Of a stretch of DNA of 64,000 bases, positions 1 through 11,315 are shown piece after piece. The DNA is taken from NCBI GenBank assembly GCA_900073065.1, contig FJOG01000007.1, forward strand, positions 1,601,156 to 1,665,155. Reading direction: 5' to 3'. The notes below the pieces were generated by a model, which ran no database searches, was not told the origin of the DNA, and saw only the letters and a program-made list of their open reading frames with translations. Position 1 is the stretch's first letter; every line of letters starts with the position of its first letter. This DNA comes from Phialocephala subalpina (taxonomy: Eukaryota > Ascomycota > Leotiomycetes > Helotiales > Mollisiaceae). The position numbers and the translations under genes are program-made.

Positions 1-454
1 CGAGTTCAATCGATCGACTCTCGAGATGCATCTTGAACAATGCTCGATCCAGCTTGGACAACGTTAGATCTCAAGCATGAAAGTTGATAGCCAAATATTT
101 GAGGAATAAACGGACGATGTTAGTCTGTGTGATTGAGGGAGGTAGCGAGGTGTCATGAGCGGGACATTAGCTACTTCGGGTAAGAGGACGCCTTGTATAC
201 AGCTTTACCAGGATCGGCACGAAGGTTAACTCAGCTCTGACACCACTATACGGATCATCCCGCACACTCAAAGCTTGACATCTCGCACATCACCGAACGA
301 CATCGCCATCTCAAAATTTCCACGCAGTCCTAACTTCAGCTACTTTCAAAGCGGCCAACTTGACATTCCATCACACTCTCGACAGGAAATTTTGTCGCCG
401 GTCGACGGGGTGGACTCGAGTTCGACCCTACTCCCGCGAGTTTAATGAAAGCTG
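1..454. other. Intergenic, no gene seen
   Basis: I see no coding signal, RNA gene or repeat here. It is the 5' flank of the broken F-box-type gene whose ATG lies at 455. Confidence 0.5.
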
Positions 455-1492
455 ATGACGAAATCGACCTTGCTGCGGCGCCCCTGGCGGAAAATGAAGA
501 CTGAGAAGTCGAAATCTCCTACTGAAAAAGAAAAGGTCGCATCGACATTGCAGCCTGTAGCCCGGGTCCCATTTCCGAAGGCTCTACATCTTCTTAGCTT
601 GCCGACAGAGATATTCGACGACATAATTATCGGACTGGATTTGGCTTCTGCAACTTGCCTGCCACTTTGCAACAGAAGTCTTGCGGACTATCCAGGCCTG
701 AGCTGGAAATATCAAGATGTTAGAATGAGGCTAGTCGGAGAAGGGGCAAAGTTCTTAGCCCGGCTGACTCGCGACTCGGTTAATATTGGAGTGTGCTGGA
801 AATGCGGTATGCTCTATGACTGTAGTATCCTTCGGAATCCAGGGGATCCGAAAAGACTGCGTGCTTATCAATTGTGCAAGAAAAGACCCGGAAAGGATAA
901 GCGACATGTTGGTTGCGTCCATTTTTGCTCGCTCAGATGGGTCCGCTTTAGCGTGTTTTCTGTGTACACGATCAAGTTCGACGACGTGTTCTTAATAATG
1001 AAGAAACATCGCCTTGGAAATACGGCCTTGGAAGAGCTTGACCATCTCGAGGTTGGGCACGACAAGCGAAGCGGATTGACTGCCGTCATATCCTGTAACG
1101 CTCGAGTTGTATCGAACGAGCTGCTCCATCGACGATAACTCTGGATGAAATCTAGAAAGAGCATAGAGGAACCAGAGATGCTCTCGCGGCTGTTGTGGCT
1201 GCTGGGAAACAAGATGTGCAGGCATGGTAATGTCTCATTGGTGTTCCAGGCTATGGACCTTTACACTTTCCATCAGGAGCTGACAGTGGGAATAAAGGAT
1301 TCACAAAAGAATGACAAGCACTTCCAATGGTCTAGAAATGGCTGCTGTCCTCGGTGCCACTCCAAATATATGTTCGAGGTTCGTCACGAGGGAAACGACC
1401 AAGAGATCGTTCTCGGACTCACTACGTGGTGTAATTTTGGTTCGGGACTAAGTGACGATGTTAGTATCACCAGGGATACCTGTCACATGTGA
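455..1492 (+). pseudogene. F-box-type protein gene, copy 1, interrupted by an in-frame TAA
   Basis: The ATG at 455 opens a 227-codon frame that stops at TAA 1136-1138. The same frame then stays open to 1492, so one reading frame of about 345 codons is cut by a single stop. Near residue 50 the segment LLSLPTEIFDDIIIGLDLA fits an F-box-like motif (Skp1-binding adaptors of ubiquitin ligases). A C-x2-C pair (CWKCG) follows the motif, and a second (CPRCH) lies after the stop. The part after the stop aligns with copy 2 downstream, for example TTWCNFGSG here against TIWHNLGSG there, so it belongs to the same gene. In the alignment the TAA faces a CAG (Gln) codon of copy 2, so loss of a CAA by C-to-T is a simple explanation. 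The F-box reading is family knowledge; the decay is seen directly. Confidence 0.6.
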
Positions 1493-2099
1493 TAGGTCAA
1501 AAACGTAGTACAATAAGACTATGCTATTAATTCGTTGAGTTGTAGATAATAAGAGGTAAAAGTGTAAAGTTGGAGAATTATATCCTCTAACTTTGCGCGT
1601 GAGATCTTGTTCAATGTGTGTAGTCGCAGACGTCTGGAAGAGCCACAATGAAGCTTCTCATATGGTCTTTAGTATTGATATCGCGAATATAGCCATGTTC
1701 CGATGAGGTTCAATTTTTCCTGGGGAACATCGGCGAGGCAAGATATACAGTCATGGCCGTAGCTCAGGCATGTTTGAGTGAACAAGCGAGCGCTTTCTCG
1801 AGACCGGGTGAGAAACCTTGGATATGATGGCACCTTGAAGATCGTAGGAATAGACTAGATAACCATGATTGGTGGGAAGGATGGGCTGGGCGGGCCGTCC
1901 CGAGGCAAGAAACTTCGCGCATTTGATCTCCCTTTTTCGGATCCTTCCCAATATTGCTTTTCTGGCAGCATACGCAAATTGTCGGATCTGTGTACGATTC
2001 TTGACCATTTGACTCTCCTTCCGGACTTGGATTCATCGCGGTACGTCTAGAAGAAAGAATCTTTGTTATCCACGAAGACCCTCACGATCGTGATGGAGA
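1493..2099. other. Spacer between the two F-box-type copies
   Basis: No supported gene. The sequence separates two diverged copies of one gene, and I could not recognise a transposon end in it. Confidence 0.4.
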
Positions 2100-3031
2100 C
2101 CAAAATGCCTACAACGGATTCTCCATCCCCGATTCTTGGTGCGTCTCCATCGACCTCGTTGCAGCAAAGATCTTGCGAGCTATCCTAAAATACAATCCAA
2201 TACATGGAGCGCATGAGCTCATCCAGAAAGAGCCGAGCGTGCTTCTTAGCTCTTCTCTTGATCGATGATCCGGAATGGGGAATGTGTTGGGACTGTGGCA
2301 AGCTGTACAAGCAAGAGATACTGAGGAGGCCTGGGGACTTTAAGTGCTTAGTTGAACCTCGACAAAGAAACACAAGCACAGATGATTCAGGCCAACTACG
2401 TTGGTACAAGGAAAACCAACATTCGTGATGCAAAATCAAAACCCTCGTGTTGAATTTGACGTTGGTATATACGGTCTCCTTCGACCACGTGTATTTGGCA
2501 ATGAAGAGACACCGCATTGATTCTGGCAATGAATTGTCGATAAAAGACTTTCAGCATGTCGAGGTTAGGCACGACAGCCGGACCGGGCTAACTTCTCTAA
2601 CGTCTTACGATACCCATATAGTGTTGGATGAATTCCTGCTTAGGTCACAGACCTTGATAAAGGCCAAAAGAGGCACCGGACAAGCGGTGATGGCTGAGTT
2701 GGCCCAGTTTCTCATAGCAGGGCTCTACTACAAATACGGCCGATATCTCCAGCATCCTCCATTCATGCAAGAGATCAAGTCCAAGCTCTTTCAAGCATTG
2801 TCTGCTGCCAAGAACGAATCCGAGGACCTGGACACGGAGCCTCGTTCCGGAAATATGAGATCGATTAGTTGTATTTATTGCCACCTGGAATACTCAATCG
2901 ACATCATTCCATGTGGATCTCGCGAAGTAGCTGCTGTATTCACAATATGGCACAATTTAGGCTCGGGTCAGACGGTAGATGACTTGAAATGGACAAATTG
3001 GGCCAGGATGGGCGACCGCCTTGGAGACTAA
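2100..3031 (+). pseudogene. F-box-type protein gene, copy 2, decayed
   Basis: This is a diverged duplicate of the gene at 455-1492. Shared pieces in order are CSKDLASYP (other frame, near 2160), MCWDCGKLY, RRPGD, VYTVSFDHVYLAMKRHR, VEVRHDSRTGLTSL and TIWHNLGSG. The N-terminal F-box is not recognisable. The early piece lies in a different frame from the rest, which implies a frameshift near 2180-2204. An in-frame TGA at 2426-2428 splits the main frame: 2204-2428 and 2447-3031 are the same phase. Downstream of 3031 a further open stretch in another frame (2989-3312) may be a shifted C-terminus. Several separate lesions make this a pseudogene rather than a missed intron. Confidence 0.6.
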
Positions 3032-3427
3032 GTAATCGCAAATCCGTGGAACAATTGCCCATCAGAAAGGAGTTCGAGTGCCAAAGTGGACAGACCATAC
3101 AGCAGCTTACAAATCGGAACATAAAGCTACTGCCTTCCCAGTCTCCTGTAATTTGCAGGGTTTCCTGGAAGAATAGACTACCTCGCACGTTTTTGAAGCT
3201 TCTGGGAGAAGGTTCGGGTTCGAAAGTCGAAGATAAAGAAGAGACCGATGGACTCTGGGATGAAGTTGACCTCGATTATGTAGATCCTGGTTTCCGTCGA
3301 GGAAGGTCTTGATGGATACTGAATGAGGAAGCTAATTCAAAACGCCGTGGAAGAGATGGACCTGGAGTTGCCATGACGAGCTTTCAATCCCAGGGCCGCA
3401 ATCAAGAGAGCCCGTGGTCGACACTTA

Positions 3428-3892
3428 ATGGCAGATGCTAAGTCGAGCTTGCCCAAATCTTCATTGCCGAATGGACAAATTGTCAAACACGGTTTGCGGG
3501 TGTGTATATTCTCCCGAAGGAAGAGTCCGCAACGTTACCGCGTGCTTGATGGCAATTCGACGTAAACGGGGCTCAGGGTGTGAGGGCGGATGGAGAAGGA
3601 TAAGGATGTCCATCATCTGGTGGCCAACATGGAAATGGATGCGGCTTTTCAGAGACATTTTTCTCTTGTTCGTTGCTATCATCGTTTCGATCCGGAACAG
3701 CAACTCAACTAAAGCTCTCATTAGGCTTTCCGAGAGGCTCCAGGTATAACAGATGCAATGATAATACGACAAGTCGTCAAGGTCTGGCAAACGGTGCGAA
3801 GTCATGTGTACATGTGTGACTATCTTGCACTACGGCTGCTCAGTCGGAAGGGGCACGAGCCAGAGCATGATTCGAGGATATTGTACGACTGA
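3428..3892 (+). pseudogene. Decayed reading frame of unknown family
   Basis: From ATG 3428 one frame reads protein-like sequence to TGA 3890-3892 but contains stops within it (TAA and TGA near 3563-3583, then TAA and TAG near 3707-3720). After the last internal stop it runs through MIIRQVVKVWQTVRSHVYM and SRKGHEPEHDSRILYD, which have the look of a real exon. It lies in the same phase as the two upstream F-box copies and could be a decayed 3' part or neighbour of them. I do not recognise the family. An alternative is chance open sequence. Confidence 0.3.
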
Positions 3893-4530
3893 TTGTGTTC
3901 ATAATAGCCAGTTTGTCGTGAGGCTGCCTTGGGAGAGGGGGAATGGAGACCTGATTGGGCGACTTCGAGGAAGGGGGTTTGCATCGTGGAATCGTGGAAT
4001 TGCGGCGGTGTTTGGTGCGAAGTACGCAGAGCGAAAGTCCCTGATCCTTCATAGTCCTCCTTGAATCCAGTAATACAACAATTAAGGATAGATATAGTCA
4101 TTGTTGATGGGCTAAGTCAATGTTTGAGGGAGAAGGTTGAGCTCGAAACGCAGACCCAAGGTCTCCTTCAACCACGCTAAACTAATTCGTACCCAGTCAC
4201 GTGGAAGCTCTCAAAGGACATCAAAAATTTTTCCAACCCGACGTTTCTGTAGGGCTACCGTTTACATTCTGAAGTGAAACCTTCTGAATATCGGGGTATA
4301 AAAGCTCACGGAAGACGAATTGTGGAGAATCATAACAAAATGCATTGGACATCTACCCGAGCTTCAGTTGATTGAAGGCCACTCTCTTTCGCCATTCTCT
4401 AGTGACGAAACAACACCCAATACTCGAACATCGTGCAGGCTATTTCCGATATTTCGAGGACCTTGAGCCGTGCAACAAATACAGACATTCACGATCCGAT
4501 ACTCTAAGCTCTGTTTGCTAGGTATCATAC
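3893..4530. other. Intergenic
   Basis: This is the 3' side of the minus-strand gene that ends at 4531. A TATAAAA string occurs near 4296 but only an 11-codon frame follows it, so I do not call a gene. Confidence 0.4.
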
Positions 4531-7143
4531 TTACACCCTCATTCTTTTCTGGTTCTTCGTTATCCGCTCCCAGCACAGCTTTCTAGCATGCGAATCGTCA
4601 TCATCATTCTTATTCTCTTCATCTATAATGGTTAGCATCGAAATCTTTGGTAGTGGGAGAGTTTCGGCTTACAGAATCGTTCCTCCTCATTTTTCAATTG
4701 CAAGAATGTACTCGCGAGAGCCTTGTTCCTTCCAAACGTACCCATATGGTCCTTGATACGCCAGTGTGGCGAGTACGGAGATGCGGATCCGCGATATACC
4801 AAGCTATATCCTGTAGTCATTGCTTCGTACATCACCTTTTGCTTCTCTCTTCGCCTGTCGACCCGAGCTGTAAAATGTTAGAAATGTTGAGGATCATACG
4901 GCAGCCTGCGGAATCTTACCATCTTGAAGAATGAGTTTGTAACGCTTCATCATTGTTCGATACAACATTGCCAGTCTCCAGAGACAAATACCGACGATGA
5001 TGGCATGGTCGGGCTGCGTCTTTATCGCAGCGTCGAAGAATGCCAGGAGCCTCTTCTCTGTTTCTTCCATGCCTTTGGCAGCAATTGTTCGAAGCTGGCC
5101 TCGCGCGATAGGCGAAAGCATTTGCTCGATCCTGCCATCCGATATGCTGAACAATGACGAGCCGTCTTCCAGATCTGCAGGATAGACTGTTGGATGCGAA
5201 CCTTGAAGCCACCAGCTCAAGGTTATCATTCTGATAGTCAAGTTGACAAGTTCATGCTATTCAAATCAGCCATGTAATTGGTTGAGTATTCGAAGATAGA
5301 CTTACAATACCTGAAAGTGGCATCATATTGAAGTAGTCGAAGAGAAATTTGTCTCTGATGTCAGGCTGGAAGTCCAAAAGCTGAGTCGACAATTCTGCCG
5401 TGACATTTCGTCCCCATTCGTCAAGTTTAGCAGCACTTGGCAGAGTGGCATCGTCGATTCTATAAGATGGCATGCTCTCAGAGTGCTCTTCCCATCTTGT
5501 TCTACGTCCTAGCCCATGACCTATAAACTCGCAATCTTGAACGTCCACAGCAAGCGGGAGCTTGGACGGGAAATAGACACATCTCTTGTGCCCCGTTCGG
5601 ACGACAACATGTCCAATCACAATTTTGCGCATCAATGCGTATGGTTTTATGGGAAGGTTATATGTCCGCGTGGCCGTGTCGTACAGATCTAAGAGCTGTC
5701 AGTCACGTAGGGACTTTGAGGAGAAGGGACGAACCAGGGACGGTTTTGCGGTAAGACTGCAAGTCAACCCGAATGCATATGCCAGATGTCAACTCTTTGC
5801 TTTCCAACAAGTATTCACGGTGTCCGACTATCTTTTCGCAACGGCTGCACGGTATACCTGGTGAACACTGTGGGCCTATCAGTCCTTGGATCTTCGATGT
5901 TGAAGTTTGGTGAACTTACCGTTGTTTTGTATCGATAACGACAGATGAGACATGCTCCGACATCACGAACTGCTTTAGCATGAACTCTACTTGTAGGCGA
6001 GAGCTTTCTTTGATTGCATACGTTGCGCGAAGTTGGCGGCTTGGGACCAAAAACTACAACGCCGTCTTGATTCTTTGGTGGAGCAGGAAGGATGAGGAGT
6101 GTTGTTCGAGGTCTGTTGGAAGCTAGTGACGGAGCTTGAGCAGTCAAATTGCCTCGGATGTTTTCGTGCTCATCTCCTTCGTCGCTGCAGATAGTGTTAT
6201 CTGTATTGATGATACCTGATAGATTGTAGAGTCCTGTTGACTGATCGTCTGATAAACTACTTTGGGGTGTGTATCCCGACAGTTGAAAAGTAGGACCCAT
6301 TTGATCATCGGTAAAAGTTGACGCGTTTGTCGACAGGCTGCCTCCATAATCTCGATCGAAGAGATCAATGCGACCACCACTCCTGCCGAAGTCTTCGCCA
6401 TTGGTACTGAGACTCGAAGATGGGGTCTGGAAGTTTCGCTCGGAGCTTGGACTTGTGTAAGAATCCCAGTGATAGTTGGATCCCCTTACTTTGAAGGCTG
6501 CAACGGGACCTGGTTCGGGTTGAGGTGGGTAGAGCGGATTGGAAAAATGACTCGGAGGAGGCATGTCATCGAATGGAGAATTGATAGTGATCTCTGGTGG
6601 TAGGGTAGTGTTGATTGAGTTCGCTACCCAGTTGAAGACGTTGTTGGCCAGAGGTACTTCAGTCTGACTGGGTGTGGTGCGGGGAATGTTGTTGCTACTC
6701 CATGTGTTACCAATGGTCATCATGCTACTTTGGGGGCTATGATGATTTCGCTGATGATACAGATCTGGGCCTCGTTCACGACTTCCTGGAATAAAGTCTG
6801 CATGGCCGGTTGTATTCGAGTAGACGTATTCGGAGTTTGTAGCCTCAAGGTCATCTTGAGGAAAGTCTATGCTTCCAAAATAGGAGTCCGGGATGTACGA
6901 ATCCTGGAGGGCATCCTGAGGCCATGGAGCCGAGTCTCGGACGCTTAATCCCTCAGCTCCAAAAGAGTATCCCAGAGGAGACTGGATCGATTGTCTTGGG
7001 GGCTCGAAGAACATGGCTCCATAACTCGCAGGGGTTCCGAGTTCCATGCTGAATACATTTCCAGGAGTCCTTGGGACAAATTCATACTCTGCTCTGTGGC
7101 GGGACCGATGCTTTCGAGCCGGGGTGTTGATTGCTGATGACAT
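4531..7143 (-). CDS. Putative cysteine-cluster transcription factor-like protein, 6 exons, 787 aa
   Basis: Exons on the minus strand: 7143-5920, 5867-5735, 5688-5306, 5256-4920, 4867-4673, 4622-4531. The sum is 2364 nt, so all joins keep frame. The ATG at 7143 is chosen because the frame upstream has no ATG. The first 390 residues are low complexity, rich in Ser, Pro, Asn and Gly, like an activation or linker region. A cysteine cluster follows, C398-x2-C401-x7-C409-x5-C415-x2-C418 with another Cys at 439; it spans the first intron. It resembles the fungal Zn(II)2Cys6 type, but the third spacing is 7 rather than 6 and the last Cys is far away. The C-terminal 350 residues are helical and conserved-looking (SWWLQGSHPTVY, LFSISDGRIEQML). 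Nuclear regulation is likely but no target can be inferred. Intron 5 has a good GCTAAC branch site. Confidence 0.8.
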
Positions 7144-8966
7144 GGTATCGCATACAAAAATTCCACTCAGGGTATCATATACCGACACAAAGTAGGAATG
7201 TGTTCATTAGATGTGCATTAATGCCGAGAACAAGACTTGGAGGAAGATGCAAGACTAGAATATGGGGTACATTGCAAGAGAGCCGGCGTCTGGCATTATA
7301 GATCAGTGTTCAGTCTATCTCGAGAGTATATCATAACACCGCCAAGTTGAGTAGCAGGCCGCCGAAAGTAGGGCGCTCTGTAAGGCTGATAGTCTGCATG
7401 GTGATCTGGAGAAATGCCCTTTTTTCTGCAAGGCAAGGCCTAAGCGGACCAAAGAATGTGCGTGAAAAGTTCGCTGGCTGGCTGCCGCAAGGAGATCTAG
7501 AATTGTATGAAGTGCATGACGAATAAAAGGATCGCGGTGAGCATGGGCCAAGGCTTCAGAAGGGACAAGGCAGACAAGCAGACTAGTACATTTGGGCGAA
7601 AGCGCATTTGTCATCATTGTATTGAGGCTCTTCTTGCTTCATGACACGGAGATGCCACATGCTATCCAATCTGGAGTAGGGCACGTTGATAGTCGACGCT
7701 GATTCGCAGGACGAAATATAAGGTTGTGGGGAATCGAAGATGTTTGGTTGATGCCAACAAGACCCGAGATGCAGAGGCCATCCTGGCGTACTCGGTGAGA
7801 CGATTGAGACAAAGTCCGGAGGACCTCGCCGTCCAAAAGATCGGATGGACCAATCACGGTGAATCGGTGTGAGATTGGATAGTGGGCAATTTTCGTGCGA
7901 CTATAAATCTGAGAAGTCCAGACTCAAGATGAATGTTTCGGCATGGAGTCCTGGTGAAGATAACATTTGGAAGGATTCTACATCCATAGAATCCTCTTGA
8001 CGTGGCATATCATATTTCCAACATGCCTTCACCGAGAAGTTCTCACTGGACATTATCGACACTTCGCTTGGTGCCGTAATTTCGCAAATTGTTGTTCTGA
8101 CGGGCGAGTTTCTGTTGCCAGATGAGGGGAAAGCTCGTGAGATGAAGCATCCATGGCTTATATATTTTGCTTTCCTTCACGAAGTCTCTGTGAAGCGTTC
8201 AGTCCAGGTTGATTTATTCCAAGCAACAATCGGGTTCCGTATCATATCCGTTGATCACTCTTGCGTGTCAAACGACGACGAAGGCGTGCTCTAAACAGAC
8301 GGGACGTGAGCCACTGATGATGGGGTCAAAAAATGGTTACACTTCTCTTGTGAGCTCAAACGGTGAGTACATTCGACCATTCTCCAGATGCATTCTATCG
8401 ATGTAAATACTGATTGGTTTGTAGGAGGATTCGGCGCGATGTTCTGGCGGGACGGCAACAACTTTGCGAATCATCCCGATGAGCATACACCTGACTCCGA
8501 GACATGGTCGACAACTGCCGATATAAGTTCGAGCAACGATGCAAATAATTTAGAGACGGCACGGAAAGACAAAGCAGCAAGAAAGCAGGAAGGAAGAGAG
8601 AGAAGAAGGAACGAAAGCGAAGCGACGGGGGAAGGGACTCAATTGGACGTTGAGGGAAAGAGCTGGTGAGCAGGTGAGAAGGTGAAAAACATGCGACCTC
8701 AAATGTAAATTTGCATGTCCCTGTACAAATTGAACATTGAGAAGTATCATTCGACGTAGTATATTTGGAGGAACACTAGCAATTGATGAGTGATGCGAAA
8801 GAAAGAAAATGTCTTGATGCAAGAAGCTTTCGATTATAGCACGTGGGGCCCAGCCTCCTCAATTCGTTAGGCCGCTTTTCCCCCGCTTCCTCTCCTCCAA
8901 GAAGCTATTTTGCTGTATAAATTGAAATATGCAGTTCTCTACCAGTTCTATTAATAGAAGCATTTG
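7144..8966. other. Intergenic, no supported gene
   Basis: About 1.8 kb between the regulator start and the first tRNA. Open frames here (7315-7617 minus, 8388-8669 plus) have composition and endings that do not convince me. A weak possibility is a short lysine and glutamate-rich peptide at 8388-8669. Confidence 0.4.
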
Positions 8967-9047
8967 GGCATCATGGCGGAGTGGTTATCGCGCTAGCCTA
9001 GAAAGCTAGTTCCTTCGGGAGCGCAGGTTCGAGTCCTGCTGATGTCG
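8967..9047 (+). tRNA. tRNA-Ser (anticodon AGA)
   Basis: The 81-nt cloverleaf folds by eye. The acceptor GGCATCA pairs with TGATGTC (one G-T pair), followed by discriminator G. The D arm contains GAGTGGTTA. The anticodon stem is CTAGC/GCTAG around loop CTAGAAA, giving anticodon AGA. A long variable arm, TCC-TTCG-GGA, marks a class II tRNA. The T arm is GCAGG-TTCGAGT-CCTGC. There is no intron. A run of six T follows at 9059-9064 as a Pol III stop. Confidence 0.95.
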
Positions 9048-9058
9048 GCTTTTGCAAA

Positions 9059-9064
9059 TTTTTT
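9059..9064 (+). terminator. Pol III T-run after tRNA-Ser(AGA)
   Basis: Six consecutive T begin 12 nt after the discriminator base, the usual RNA polymerase III stop. Confidence 0.7.
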
Positions 9065-9328
9065 GCATGTTCCGTTTTCTCTTTCTTCAGAAGTCCTAAA
9101 ACGGCCGAGAGATGAACAATTGAATCTCGAACAATTTTTTGGTGCCGAAGCCTGTGCTGGCAAGCGAAATAGGCGAGCTGTTCGGCTGAACTGCCCCTCA
9201 CTTCATTCCGCATTGGCGCGTGTCTTCATCGTGAGACCTCGCCCTTTCCTTTTCTGCTTCCCCGATATGCAAGGAAACAGCCGTATAGATTTAAATAAGC
9301 ATGTTTTTAGCATCAACCAATGAAAAAT

Positions 9329-9429
9329 GGCACTTTGGCGGAGTGGTTAACGCGATGGCCTGCTATGAGTTTACTCAAGCTGTTCAGCCATTTCCTTCGG
9401 GAGCGTGTGTTCGAATCACACAGGTGTCG
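9329..9429 (+). tRNA. tRNA-Ser (anticodon GCT) with 20-nt intron
   Basis: The acceptor GGCACTT pairs with AGGTGTC (G-T pairs allowed), discriminator G. The anticodon stem is ATGGC/GCCAT with loop CTGCTA + A, split after position 37 by an intron at 9366-9385. The intron carries CAAGC, which can pair with the anticodon, as expected for nuclear tRNA introns. The T arm is GTGTG-TTCGAAT-CACAC. The variable arm TCC-TTCG-GGA is the same as in the AGA gene 280 bp upstream, so the two may share an origin or be constrained. An eight-T terminator follows at 9439-9446. Confidence 0.93.
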
Positions 9430-9438
9430 CATAAAATA

Positions 9439-9446
9439 TTTTTTTT
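9439..9446 (+). terminator. Pol III T-run after tRNA-Ser(GCT)
   Basis: Eight consecutive T begin 10 nt after the mature 3' end. Confidence 0.7.
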
Positions 9447-9835
9447 ACTTTTATTTCTTTTTATCGGATTATTTTTTATGGTTTGCCTTCCAATTCTTCA
9501 GCTTCGCTTCTTCCTTGGCTGCAGCCTACCCCGCCATGCTTCCTTCTATTTTGGATCTCGGTGTACATGAGATCCGTTGCAGTGGGAGTGCAAGTTTGTG
9601 GAAATCCCCGACTGCCTTGAAATTCCAGCACTTTGAAGGACTTTCCCTTGACTCTCCACACACTCTCTCAGTAGTTTGGATTTATTCTTTTCTCTCATTT
9701 TGCACCCTAGCACAATTCATGAGTCCAAACTCGCATCCTCGAAGGAGGCAGCTTTGTAGGCTGTCTTGTTAATCTCCTCGCCGACCTTTGAACCTCAATT
9801 GTGTGGAGTTGCATTTTGTTTCTTCATAGAATCTA
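9447..9835. other. Intergenic
   Basis: Spacer between the second tRNA and the 3' end of the Sam37-like gene. A 150-codon open frame on the plus strand (9320-9772) overlaps the tRNA and has no protein-like features. Confidence 0.5.
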
Positions 9836-11315
9836 TCAAGACACTGTTTCTACGGCTCGTACACCATCCTTCTCCACCTCAATGTCTACCTCTGCTATTG
9901 GCGCACCATGACTGTAATTTCTCTCCGCTATCCTCTCCATCTCTGCATGTGCATCCATTTGATTTGCAAGAAAAGACAATGCCTCACCCGCCTCTCCAAA
10001 GCTCTCTAGCCCTCTACTGTTCTCCTCTGGCTCCTCGTGTACGGGGAATGAGATCAAGCCTTGCCGGAACAGATATCCTCCCAGCACACCCAACCCCGCA
10101 ATCAACCCTCCAACAGCATACAAGTATCCCCATTGTGAGTCCTGTGCCCCCTCATCATATGTCTTCCCACCATGCTGCCTCATCCTCGTGTTCCTCCTCA
10201 GCTGTCCAACAATTGGTATCGAGTCCGCCATACTTGACACAAATGCACTTCCTGCTGCCGCTGACGTCCTATTCTCCGGTGCCTTCCATGGCAGATGACC
10301 TCTCCCTCTCAGTTTTCGTAATCGTACATCCAGCTCCGATTCTCCAAGCTTCGTCAAGAAGGCATCATTGAGACTAACATTCTTGCTGAACACTGTATCT
10401 CTCATGCCTTCTGTCCATGTGCACAATCCAGGGAATTTCGTCCGCATCGTCTTCGATAGCCATGCTTGAGGTAGCTCCGGGATGAGCATCAACGACAAGT
10501 ATCCCAAGGCCAAGCAATCCAAACTCGAGAACTGAGAATCCGAAACAAAGAATTGCTTCTTGCCCTTCAGCCTCTGCAATGGCTCCAAGAAATCCGTAGC
10601 CAAAGCATCTAGTCTGATACTCGCACTAGCCTCCGGCGACGCAGCCAACAGACTCGACACCGTATTCTTCGGCCTCCTCAAACTATCCGGTATAATAGAT
10701 TGTTCCTGCGACGGCTTCCCATCCTCCGCATCAATATCCAAACTCGAAAGCCCCAAATGTTCCGTCCTCTGCTTCGCAGCAGCTCGTATCGCAGGCGGGG
10801 TAAGGTAAGGGAGGGGAAAAGACTGAATCGTATTATACAACGGTCGCGTTACAGCACTGTAATTCTGCGAAGAGACGTAAAGCGACAAATCGAGAAGTGG
10901 TTGCCCATGCGATTCCACGAAAGAGGAGAACCTGCTCTATATCAGCCACATATTCATTTATTGTGCCAACACAACTCACGCAATGCAATCTGCACCCTCT
11001 TGTTCTGGTAATCCGGCATCGAGAACCCATTCCCCAGCTGACAATTGTGCGATGTAGTGGAATATATTGCGGAAGCCACCGATCCATATCTCGCCATTTC
11101 GAAGTGCGGGGAGCTCATCTATTCTCGGTCAGTGAGGGGAAGGAACCTCGGGGAGGTCGGCGCGTACTGGTTGGACTCAATCCTGGATCACTGCTGGCTA
11201 TCAGCTGCCACTTCCCACGAGGAACAGCTTGCTGCAGATACGCAATTGCAGCCAAGCAATGCGAGTCCAGAGATGGCAGGCCAAAGGCTGGTCCCCAAAC
11301 ATGCAATTCGAGCAT
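9836..11315 (-). CDS. sam37: Sam37/metaxin-like subunit of the mitochondrial sorting and assembly machinery
   Basis: Exons: 11315-11168, 11118-10980, 10931-9836, giving 460 aa. The N-terminus (ELHVWGPAFGLPSLD) is the metaxin/Tom37 GST-like N domain. Splicing at GTACGC gives the expected run SPTNELPALRNGEIWIGGF. The middle part holds the metaxin GST-C-like helices (SSLDCLALGYLSLML). A hydrophobic Gly-rich segment at about residues 363-385 (YAVGGLIAGLGVLGGYL) is the C-terminal membrane anchor seen in fungal Sam37. In the known complex Sam37 works with Sam50 and Sam35 to insert beta-barrel proteins into the mitochondrial outer membrane. All key parts are intact. The next gene upstream is over 10 kb away. 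Confidence 0.9.

Noticed and set aside
455..3031. Programmed stop-codon readthrough in the F-box copies
   Set aside because: Stops fall at different places in the two copies, and copy 2 also has a frameshift, so decay is simpler.
9320..9772. 150-codon open frame on the plus strand
   Set aside because: It runs through the tRNA-Ser(GCT) gene and has no protein features.
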